A DNA stretch of 9,481 nucleotides, taken from the NCBI GenBank assembly GCA_036381125.1, contig DASVDK010000083.1, positions 1 to 9,481 of the forward strand. Reading direction: 5' to 3'. Position 1 is the stretch's first letter. Each line of letters begins with the position of its first letter. This DNA comes from DASVDK01 sp036381125 [NCBI: Thermodesulfobacteriota bacterium] (lineage in GTDB: Bacteria; DASVDK01). Made by a program: the position numbers and the translations under genes. A model generated the notes under the pieces. It was not told the DNA's origin. It searched no databases and saw only the letters and a list, made by a program, of their open reading frames with translations. Below, piece by piece: positions 5,045 to 9,377 of the stretch.

Positions 5045-5776
5045 ATGACGCAGGCCCTGGTTCTCTATCCCGAGCAAGGTCGGGCCATTACAGCCGACCT
5101 CAAGGCTGCTGGGCTGTCGAAGCGGCGGGCCGCCCTCCTGAGCGGTGTGGATCGGGTCGTGGTGACCAACCTGGCCAACGGCGTGGCGACCGCCAACGAG
5201 GAGACGTTCCGGAAGCTCGCGGCCGGCATCGGCCGGCCCGAGGCCGCGGCCGGCTGGCAGCAGGCGAAGGAGCGAGACAAGGCCGGCCGCGTGGCGGGGC
5301 CCGGCGCGCCGGAGGTCGCGCCCTCCGGCGGCTTTCGTGATGGTGAGGATGACGGACCTGCGGGCGCTCTTGCGGGACGTGCGGGCCGACCGGCGGCGCG
5401 CGTGGCGGGCACGGCTGCCGCTGGCGGCGACCGGGACGAGCGGGTAACGCGCGCGGACTTGGCGCGGCTGGTCGCCCGGCTCGAGGCGACGCTGAGCGAG
5501 GCGCTCGGCCGGCCCGTCAATTTATCTTGCCAGCCTGTTGACCGCGTGCTCCGGCCCGTCTGGCGCGGCCTGCCGTGGCCGGTCGGGGCCCGGGCCGGGA
5601 ATCACGAGGGGCGCGACGCCGCGGCCATGCGCGTGGAACGCCCGTTTCCTTCCGGGTGTCGCCAACCTAGCCGCCTGGCCAGCTTGCCCGCCGGCCTGAT
5701 CCGTGAGATCGTCGGGCCATCCTCCCCGTCGCGACCGGGAGCCTCTCTCACTCGGAGGTCTGGCTCTCGTGCGTGA
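5045..5776 (+). CDS. Cro-like HTH protein; long ORF with disturbed coding signal after about codon 97
   Basis: ATG 5045 has a strong SD (AGGAGGTG). Residues 12-66 resemble a small XRE/Cro domain (ITADLKAAGLSKRRAALLSG, then VVVTNLANGVATANEETFRK). The frame stays open to TGA 5776, overlapping the integrase GTG start at 5769, but only the first ~97 codons look normal. From about 5333 to 5430 third positions turn A/T-rich (TTT, CGT, GAT, GGT, CCT, CTT), whereas the +1 frame there is G/C-ending (ORF 5340-5447). G/C-ending codons resume in this frame at about 5445-5520 (LARLVARLEATLSEALGRPV). The tail 5525-5768 is a weak coding candidate. Either an indel pair or overlapping small genes could explain this; the HTH part is firm. 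Confidence 0.6.
   Translation: MTQALVLYPEQGRAITADLKAAGLSKRRAALLSGVDRVVVTNLANGVATANEETFRKLAAGIGRPEAAAGWQQAKERDKAGRVAGPGAPEVAPSGGFRDGEDDGPAGALAGRAGRPAARVAGTAAAGGDRDERVTRADLARLVARLEATLSEALGRPVNLSCQPVDRVLRPVWRGLPWPVGARAGNHEGRDAAAMRVERPFPSGCRQPSRLASLPAGLIREIVGPSSPSRPGASLTRRSGSRA
5309..5328 (+). repeat. 7-bp hairpin near the frame change
   Basis: CCGGAGG (5309-5315) and CCTCCGG (5322-5328) form a perfect stem with a 6-nt loop, followed by CGGCTTTCGTGA. It lies just before the ATG at 5340 and the point where the coding signal changes frame. It could be a weak terminator after the Cro-like HTH domain or a structure sequestering the GGAGG. Confidence 0.45.
5340..5447 (+). CDS. Possible 35-aa overlapping ORF
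   Basis: ATG 5340 overlaps a TGA in the third frame (TGATG at 5338-5342) and runs to TAA 5445-5447. It codes a basic, helical peptide with MTDLRALLRDVRADRRRAWR at its core. Nearly every codon ends in G or C, unlike the 5045 frame over the same bases. No well-spaced SD is seen (GGAGG is about 24 nt upstream). It may be a separate small gene, or a displaced middle segment of a protein whose C-terminus (LARLVARLEATLSEALGRPV) is now in the other frame. Confidence 0.3.
   Translation: MVRMTDLRALLRDVRADRRRAWRARLPLAATGTSG
5516..5542. other. AT-rich island with GTCAA/TTGAC arms
   Basis: GTCAA (5516-5520) and TTGAC (5538-5542) flank a 17-nt AT-richer stretch (TTTATCTTGCC and onward) in an otherwise >65% G/C neighbourhood about 230 nt upstream of the recombinase gene. 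It could be part of an attachment site or a promoter -35. No tRNA 3' end or dif-like core was recognised, so this is only a candidate. Confidence 0.2.
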
Positions 5777-6683
5777 TCTCGCGTCTTCCATCAGCGAATT
5801 CCTCGACATCCTGGCGGTCGAGCACCGCGCGGCCGACACGACCATCGACGACTATCGCCGGGACCTGCGGCGGCTCACCCGCTTCGTCGCCACCCTCTCG
5901 GACGGCGCCCCGACGTGCGCCGACCTCACGACAACCCGGCTGCGGGCCTGGCTCGGCATCCGCGGCCGTCAGGTGCAGACCGCCACGCTCGCCCGTGAGC
6001 TGGCGGCCGTCCGCGCGTTCTGCCGCATCGCCGTCCGCGAGCGCTGGCTCGACGCCGATCCGACGCTCCCCATCCCGCCCATCCGGGCCCCCCGGCCGCT
6101 GCCCCGGGCGATCCCCGACGCGATCCTCGCGCCAGTGCTCGATGCGCTCCCGCGTCGCACGCCCGAGCAGCGCCGGCTCGCGGCCGTCCTGGAGGTCGGC
6201 TACGCGACGGGCCTGCGGGCGGCTGAACTCGCCGGCCTCTGCGTCGGCGACATCGACCGCGCGACCGGGCTCGTCACGGTGCGGCGCGGCAAGGGCGGGC
6301 TGCCGCGGACCGTCATCATCGGCGCCCGCGCCCTCGCGGCGCTGGCCGACTGGGACCCCGACCGCCTCGCGTGGAGCCGCGGCGACCAGTCGCCCGACGC
6401 GCCGCTCTTTGTGTCCGAGCGCGGGCGGCGTGTCTCGCCGAACGGCTTGCGGCGCGCGATCCGCGTCTGGCGGCGGGGCCTCGACGGTCCGCTCGCGCGC
6501 CTCACGCCGCACGTGCTCCGGCACTCCTGTGGCCGGGCGATGCTCGAGGGCGGCGCCGATCTCCGTGACGTGCAGGAGCAGCTCGGCCACCGCGCGATCG
6601 CGACGACCGTCCGCTACACCGAGGTGACCAAGGCGCGGCTCGCGGCCGTCTACCGGACGGCGCATCCGCGCGCCATCGCCTGA
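5769..6683 (+). CDS. Tyrosine recombinase/integrase, XerC/D-like
   Basis: 304 aa from GTG 5769, chosen because GGAGG (5754-5758) is 10 nt upstream; no closer in-frame start has an SD. Residues 5-90 form the helical core-binding domain (DYRRDLRRLTRFVATL). The catalytic domain shows the full set: Arg150 in GYATGLRAAELAGL, Lys175 in RRGKGGLPRTV, His248-x2-Arg251 in TPHVLRHSCGRA, His274 in QLGHRAIATT and nucleophile Tyr283 in VRYTEV. Length and motifs fit XerC/XerD-type enzymes and compact phage integrases. There is no extra arm-binding domain. It would integrate or excise the element, or act on dif-like sites. It overlaps by 8 nt the long ORF from 5045. Confidence 0.92.
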   Translation: MRDLASSISEFLDILAVEHRAADTTIDDYRRDLRRLTRFVATLSDGAPTCADLTTTRLRAWLGIRGRQVQTATLARELAAVRAFCRIAVRERWLDADPTLPIPPIRAPRPLPRAIPDAILAPVLDALPRRTPEQRRLAAVLEVGYATGLRAAELAGLCVGDIDRATGLVTVRRGKGGLPRTVIIGARALAALADWDPDRLAWSRGDQSPDAPLFVSERGRRVSPNGLRRAIRVWRRGLDGPLARLTPHVLRHSCGRAMLEGGADLRDVQEQLGHRAIATTVRYTEVTKARLAAVYRTAHPRAIA

Positions 6684-6694
6684 CAACCCACCCC

Positions 6695-6722
6695 AGGCCC
6701 GCCGACCGGGAGCGGCGGGCCT
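6695..6722. terminator. Hairpin between convergent integrase and XRE genes
   Basis: AGGCCCGCCG (6695-6704) pairs perfectly over 10 bp with CGGCGGGCCT (6713-6722) around an 8-nt loop. It starts 12 nt after the integrase stop and ends 15 nt from the end of the convergent XRE gene, the place expected for a bidirectional terminator. No T-tract follows on either side, so the terminator call rests on position and stem strength. Confidence 0.55.
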
Positions 6723-6724
6723 GA

Positions 6725-6743
6725 TGTCGACGATCGACTACAG
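6725..6743 (+). repeat. Copy 1 of a 19/20-bp direct repeat flanking the XRE gene
   Basis: TGTCGACGATCGACTACAG, covering the stop of the XRE gene, nearly matches 6988-7007 just upstream of that gene's start. Both share TGTCGACGAT and CTACAG and differ only in the middle. It contains an internal dyad GTCGA-CGA-TCGAC. Confidence 0.5.
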
Positions 6744-6977
6744 GGGCGCCTCGCCGACGAGTTGCCCCACCGAGACGCCGAGGGCGCGGGCGAGCTTGAG
6801 GACTTGGAGGAGCGACGGGTTGCGCCGGCCCCGCTCGATGTCGGACACGTACGTGCGGTGCAGGTCGGCCCGAAAGCCGAGCGCCTCTTGCGAGAGGCCG
6901 AGCGCCAGGCGGAGGGTCCGCACGCGGGCCCCGAAGCGACGCGGCGCTGGCTCGCACGCCGACCCATGGCCGCGCAC
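6738..6977 (-). CDS. XRE-family HTH regulator (convergent with integrase)
   Basis: 79 aa from GTG 6977; ATG at 6967 is in another frame. Residues 14-77 are a textbook XRE domain: VRTLRLALGLSQEALGFRAD, then LHRTYVSDIERGRRNPSLLQ, then VLKLARALGVSV and GQLV. The first 13 residues are atypical, so an internal GTG (position 19) may be the true start; no clear SD helps. It has no C-terminal sensor domain. The gene is on the minus strand between the integrase and the rightward cargo. It probably controls the adjacent integrase or the cargo leader, or is a second repressor of the element. Two near-identical 19/20-bp sequences flank it. Confidence 0.85.
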   Translation of the reverse strand: MRGHGSACEPAPRRFGARVRTLRLALGLSQEALGFRADLHRTYVSDIERGRRNPSLLQVLKLARALGVSVGQLVGEAPL

Positions 6978-6987
6978 GGTAGGGGCG

Positions 6988-7007
6988 TGTCGACGATGCG
7001 TCTACAG
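6988..7007 (+). repeat. Copy 2 of the XRE-flanking repeat, with GTGTCGAC pair
   Basis: TGTCGACGATGCGTCTACAG lies about 10 nt upstream of the XRE start. GTGTCGAC occurs at 6987-6994 and again at 7012-7019 (25-nt period), bracketing the repeat. The position between the XRE start and the rightward cargo makes it a candidate autoregulatory operator. Confidence 0.5.
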
Positions 7008-7088
7008 CCAAGTGTCGACAGCGCCGCACTGCGCCGCGTCGGCCCGAGTCGGCCCCTGCGGCACAGGGCGCCGGCCGGTCACCGTGAC

Positions 7089-7133
7089 GCCCCGCGATCG
7101 TGCGGGGCTTCACTGCGCCCCATGGTGGGGCGC
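7089..7133 (+). repeat. Two hairpins in the leader of the 7155 gene
   Basis: GCCCCGC (7089-7095) pairs with GCGGGGC (7102-7108), and GCGCCCCA (7115-7122) pairs with TGGGGCGC (7126-7133) around a 3-nt loop. The second hairpin ends 7 nt before the GGGAGGGA SD at 7141. No promoter was recognised in 6978-7154. Confidence 0.5.
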
Positions 7134-7154
7134 CGATCAAGGGAGGGACACCTG

Positions 7155-7355
7155 ATGGCCACTCGGAAGCGTCAGCGGGGCGAGCTCGCGCTCGCCGTCA
7201 TCCTCGGGCTCGCGGTCGCGAGCGGCTTCGTCATCGGCAAGAAGAACGAGGACCGCAAGCTCGCGGGCCTGCCGCACGGGCAGACGACCGCGACGTGGCA
7301 GACGGCGCCCCCGGTCCAGTCCGGCAGCGCCGCGGCGCCGAAGCCCACCCAGTAG
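7155..7355 (+). CDS. 66-aa single-span membrane protein
   Basis: ATG 7155 follows SD GGGAGGGA (7141-7148). Residues 11-27 are one transmembrane helix (LALAVILGLAVASGFVIG) after a basic N-terminus (ATRKRQRGE). A polar linker and a Pro/Ala/Ser-rich tail (AAPKPTQ) follow. The positive-inside rule suggests the N-terminus is cytoplasmic. There is no cleavage motif, so it is probably membrane-anchored. It is the first rightward gene after the integrase and shares its layout with the following membrane-protein genes. Function is unknown. Confidence 0.75.
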   Translation: MATRKRQRGELALAVILGLAVASGFVIGKKNEDRKLAGLPHGQTTATWQTAPPVQSGSAAAPKPTQ

Positions 7356-7369
7356 CCTCCGCCCACCGT

Positions 7370-7398
7370 GGGGCCGCTCGCCGGACGCGGGCGGCCCC
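7370..7398 (+). terminator. Hairpin followed by pyrimidine run
   Basis: GGGGCCGC (7370-7377) pairs with GCGGCCCC (7391-7398) around a 13-nt loop, followed at once by TTGCTCTCTCTCTC. This is the most terminator-like structure in the window and sits 14 nt after the stop at 7355. The T content is interrupted by C, so termination may be partial. Confidence 0.5.
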
Positions 7399-7470
7399 TT
7401 GCTCTCTCTCTCATCCAGCGCTAGCGTCGAGGGGCCCCGGGAGGGTGACCCACCGCGGAAGGGGGTCCCG

Positions 7471-7842
7471 ATGGAAGTCCTCGCCGTCCTCGCCATCCTC
7501 GGCTGTCTCCCCGGCGCCATCGCCCAGGCGAAGGGCCGGGGGTTCTTCGGCTTCTGGCTCTACGGCGCCCTCCTCTTTCCCGTCGCCCTCATCCATGCGC
7601 TCGTCATGCGGCGTGACACCGCGGCGCTCGAGCAGCGCCAGGTTGACGAGGGCGCGGGGCGGAAGTGCCCGTTCTGCGCGGAGGTCATCAAGACCGAGGC
7701 GCGGGTCTGCCGGTACTGCGGGCGGGACGTGCCGCGGGCGGCGACGGGGCCGATCGACGCGCGCTCGCCGATCCCCCTCACCCCCGAGGGCCGCCTCATG
7801 GCGGCCGAGCGCGAGGCGGCCGAGCGGGAGCCGCGGCCATGA
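7471..7842 (+). CDS. Membrane protein with C-terminal zinc ribbon
   Basis: 123 aa from ATG 7471, chosen over upstream in-frame starts because GGAAGGGGG lies 5 nt before it. Residues 1-18 and 27-46 are hydrophobic segments (VLAVLAILGCLPGAIA; then FFGFWLYGALLFPVALIHAL). A linker and a zinc ribbon follow, with Cys66-x2-Cys69 and Cys80-x2-Cys83 (KCPFCAEVIKTEARVCRYCG). The arrangement of two short membrane helices with a KG-RG-FFG-W-YG turn plus a cytoplasmic zinc ribbon is a recurring bacterial/phage type (by recall). Its role is unsettled; a membrane sensor or superinfection-exclusion-type function is possible. The stop overlaps the lipoprotein start (ATGA). Confidence 0.85.
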   Translation: MEVLAVLAILGCLPGAIAQAKGRGFFGFWLYGALLFPVALIHALVMRRDTAALEQRQVDEGAGRKCPFCAEVIKTEARVCRYCGRDVPRAATGPIDARSPIPLTPEGRLMAAEREAAEREPRP

Positions 7843-8378
7843 GGCGCGCCGCCCTGCTTGTCGTCCTCCTCCTCGCCGCCTGCGGCGGCGGGGGCGGCGG
7901 GGGCGGCGGGTCGGGGACCGACACGCCCGCCGCGCCGCGGGGCCCATGGGCTGGCACGTGGCTTCTCTCGACCGCACGCCCGAGCGGCGGCTTCAACGCC
8001 ACGTGCGTGGGCGCCTTCCCACCGTCGCGCTACCCGCTCTGGGACCCCCTCGGCGCGCCCGTGGTGTGTGGCCTCGATCAGTGGACGATGCGGCAGGCGG
8101 GCTCGGCCCTGACGCTCGAGCCGGTCGCGTTCCTCTGCTCGACCCTCACGCCGGCCCAGACCGTCACGGTGTCGGGCTCGGGGACCGTCGTGCCCGACGC
8201 CGGCACCGGCAGCGTCACGCGGGAGGTGCGCTTCCCGGACGGCTCCGCGTGGACGGCCTCGTATCAGCTCCTCCGGACCGGCGGGGCCGTGACGCTGACC
8301 TTCGTCGGCGCCGACGCCCCCGGCGGCACCTGCACGATCACACCGCCGGCGCCCTGGTCGGCGACGATCGCGCCGTAG
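7839..8378 (+). CDS. Putative lipoprotein, 179 aa
   Basis: ATG 7839 overlaps the previous stop (ATGA) with GGGAG 8 nt upstream. Residues 1-15 are a type II signal peptide: basic MRR, a hydrophobic run and lipobox LAAC with Cys15 as the lipidated residue. A stretch of nine glycines follows as a flexible tether, then a Ser/Thr/Gly-rich beta-strand domain with four further cysteines (in ATCVGA, VVCGL, FLCST and GTCTI). These may form two disulfides in the periplasm or on the surface. Similar Gly-tethered beta-rich lipoproteins occur in many genomes without known function. In a prophage it would be a lysogenic-conversion candidate. The short inverted repeat GGCGC/GCGCC at 8378-8393 follows the stop. 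Confidence 0.85.
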   Translation: MRRAALLVVLLLAACGGGGGGGGGSGTDTPAAPRGPWAGTWLLSTARPSGGFNATCVGAFPPSRYPLWDPLGAPVVCGLDQWTMRQAGSALTLEPVAFLCSTLTPAQTVTVSGSGTVVPDAGTGSVTREVRFPDGSAWTASYQLLRTGGAVTLTFVGADAPGGTCTITPPAPWSATIAP

Positions 8379-8447
8379 GCGCCCCCGAGCGCCGGCCTGG
8401 CCCCTAACCCCGCGATTTCCCGACCCTCCCGCGCCCGCTGGCTTGTG

Positions 8448-8460
8448 AAAAGATTCTTTT
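8448..8460 (+). promoter_or_regulatory. A/T palindrome upstream of the 8480 promoter
   Basis: AAAAGATTCTTTT is a 13-nt palindrome with one central base, in a short A/T-rich patch ending 19 nt before the TTGACT -35. The position fits an UP-like element or an extra protein site. A five-T run (8474-8478) also precedes the promoter. Confidence 0.4.
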
Positions 8461-8479
8461 GTCGCCCCGTCGCTTTTTC

Positions 8480-8508
8480 TTGACTACCCCGTAGCCCCAG
8501 GCTACTGT
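8480..8508 (+). promoter_or_regulatory. Promoter for the 8557 gene
   Basis: TTGACT (8480-8485), a 17-nt spacer and TACTGT (8503-8508) form a plausible sigma-70 promoter that would start transcription near 8515. That gives a leader of about 40 nt before ATG 8557. The promoter is almost entirely overlaid by the tandem dyads 8482-8514. Confidence 0.6.
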
Positions 8509-8514
8509 GTAGCC
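8482..8514 (+). promoter_or_regulatory. Two tandem 15-bp dyads (operator) over the promoter
   Basis: Half-sites run GACTAC, CCC, GTAGCC, CCA, GGCTAC, TGT, GTAGCC. The second dyad (8500-8514) is a perfect 6+3+6 palindrome and the first (8482-8496) has one mismatch. Their centres are 18 bp apart, close to two helical turns minus three. This is the hallmark of an operator for a dimeric regulator blocking RNA polymerase; the regulator could be one of the three HTH proteins or the LexA-like protein in this window. Confidence 0.7.
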
Positions 8515-8522
8515 ATGACGGA

Positions 8523-8540
8523 CGGGGCGATCGAGCCCCG
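8523..8540 (+). repeat. Leader hairpin before the 8557 SD
   Basis: CGGGGC (8523-8528) pairs with GCCCCG (8535-8540) around GATCGA, ending one base before GGGAGGG (8542-8548). It is one of several hairpin-plus-SD units in the rightward block. Confidence 0.5.
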
Positions 8541-8556
8541 CGGGAGGGACAGAGCG

Positions 8557-8823
8557 ATGTCGATCGAGCGGCGACGGACGTACACGGTGCAGACGATTCC
8601 CGGGCTCACCTGCCACGCGTGCAGCAAGACGATCACGACGCCGACGATGGTGTACGACGGCGTCAATCCGCACACGGGGCAGCGCGAGTTCTACCACCCG
8701 GCCTGCTACGACCGCCCGGCGGCGGCCTACACCCCGCCGGCCCCCATCGGCCGGTCGCGTGAGGGCTACGTCGAGCACGACCCGCGGGGGCTGTACGACC
8801 GTCACGCGCACGAGGAGGACTAG
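8557..8823 (+). CDS. 88-aa small protein with C2HC metal-site motif
   Basis: ATG 8557 was chosen over in-frame ATG 8515 because GGGAGGG (8542-8548) is 8 nt upstream and 8515 coincides with the expected transcription start. Residues 19-50 carry Cys19-x2-Cys22 ... His47-x2-Cys50 (LTCHACSKTI; FYHPACYDR), a spacing seen in LIM/treble-clef-like sites that would hold one zinc. The segment between them (MVYDGVNPHTGQRE) is a likely beta-hairpin. The C-terminal third is acidic and His/Asp-rich (GLYDRHAHEED), possibly a protein-interaction tail. Its promoter is covered by two tandem dyads, so it is probably tightly repressed. Function is unknown. Confidence 0.8.
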   Translation: MSIERRRTYTVQTIPGLTCHACSKTITTPTMVYDGVNPHTGQREFYHPACYDRPAAAYTPPAPIGRSREGYVEHDPRGLYDRHAHEED

Positions 8824-8841
8824 CCCCGTCCGAGCGGGGCT
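8822..8841 (+). repeat. Intercistronic hairpin, copy A
   Basis: AGCCCCG (8822-8828) and CGGGGCT (8835-8841) around TCCGAG start inside the TAG of the 8557 gene. GGGAGGG (8846-8852) follows. The same TAGCCCCG-CCGAGCGGG text recurs after the next gene at 9298. Confidence 0.55.
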
Positions 8842-8859
8842 CGCAGGGAGGGTGACGAG

Positions 8860-9300
8860 ATGGCGACGACGGTCTATCACGGCACGGACCTCTGGGGCGC
8901 GGCGCGTATGCTCCTGCACGGCATCCGGCCCGGCCTCTACGTGACCGACGCCGCGCGGCTCGCTGTGCGGTACGCGGCGGCGCAGGCGACCCGCACCGTG
9001 GACCCCGACGTGACGCGCCTGCCAGCGCGGGCGGTCCTCGTGACGATCGAGACCCCCGAGACGGTGCGCTGGCTGCGACGCGACCGGCGCACCGCGCGGT
9101 CGCTCGACCTCTGCGAGGCGGTGATCGACGCGGGGCGCATCCTGGCCGTCGAGACCCCGCCCGACGCCGACCTCGACGCCTACCTTGAGGCCGGCCGCTG
9201 CCGATCGCACGCGACGCCGCTCCTCGGCGCGACCCGGATGGCCACGACGTGCCTGGCTTGCGCGTACGCCATCGTCCGCGCCGCGGTGCAGCCGGCCTAG
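8860..9300 (+). CDS. 146-aa protein resembling the N-terminal part of ADP-ribosyltransferase folds
   Basis: ATG 8860 follows SD GGGAGGG (7-nt spacing). The N-terminus reads VYHGTDLWGAARMLLHGIRP then GLYVTDAARLAVRYAAA. The order Tyr-His-Gly-Thr, a helix ending in an H-G-I-x-P turn, a GLYVT strand and a helix ending in a tyrosine followed by alanines is the opening signature of ART-like folds (PARP/KptA/DUF3990-type, from memory). There the His binds NAD. The later part (RAVLVTIETPETVRWLRRDR, then DLCEAVIDAGRILAVETP) fits strands of such a core. The glutamate completing a transferase triad is not identifiable. It could be an NAD-using host-modifying enzyme or a degenerate fold member. C114, C131 and C134 lie toward the C-terminus. 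Confidence 0.75.
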   Translation: MATTVYHGTDLWGAARMLLHGIRPGLYVTDAARLAVRYAAAQATRTVDPDVTRLPARAVLVTIETPETVRWLRRDRRTARSLDLCEAVIDAGRILAVETPPDADLDAYLEAGRCRSHATPLLGATRMATTCLACAYAIVRAAVQPA

Positions 9301-9317
9301 CCCCGCCCGAGCGGGCG
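9298..9317 (+). repeat. Intercistronic hairpin, copy B
   Basis: TAGCCCCGCCCGAGCGGGCG, beginning with the TAG of the preceding gene, differs from copy A by a T-to-C change and in the last bases. CGCCC (9304-9308) pairs with GGGCG (9313-9317). Its near identity to 8821-8840 suggests duplication of a gene-junction module. Confidence 0.5.
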
Positions 9318-9344
9318 CGCCAGGGCTCCCGGGTCCTGGCGCGC
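9315..9344 (+). repeat. 10-bp inverted repeat before the 9378 gene
   Basis: GCGCGCCAGG (9315-9324) pairs perfectly with CCTGGCGCGC (9335-9344) around a 10-nt loop. The SD GGAGGG (9365-9370) lies 20 nt downstream. It partly overlaps copy B, so the two structures could be alternatives. Confidence 0.5.
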
Positions 9345-9377
9345 ACGGTCCGACGGGGACCAGAGGAGGGAGAGACG

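Noticed and set aside
4984-5340. 118-codon rightward ORF starting before the Cro-like gene
   Set aside because: Begins inside the promoter gap and its sequence is Gly/Arg-rich low complexity; only its TGA at 5338-5340 was noted as part of the TGATG junction.
5521-5768. tRNA or tRNA fragment serving as attachment core
   Set aside because: No acceptor stem, T-loop GGTTCGA-type motif or cloverleaf could be recognised.
5748-6686. 312-codon minus-strand ORF opposite the integrase
   Set aside because: Shadow of the recombinase frame; no SD, and composition is that of an antisense frame, while the integrase has all catalytic residues.
7858-8112. 84-codon ORF inside the lipoprotein gene
   Set aside because: Overlaps the lipoprotein entirely in another frame, with Ser/Arg/Ala low complexity and no SD.
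8515-8556. ATG 8515 as the start of the small C2HC protein
   Set aside because: It coincides with the expected transcription start and has no SD, whereas ATG 8557 has GGGAGGG at proper spacing. Leaderless initiation at 8515 cannot be fully excluded.
8404-9210. 268-codon minus-strand ORF over the 8557 and 8860 genes
   Set aside because: It would run through the promoter/operator and two SD-preceded genes; Arg/Val/Pro-rich composition with no family signal.
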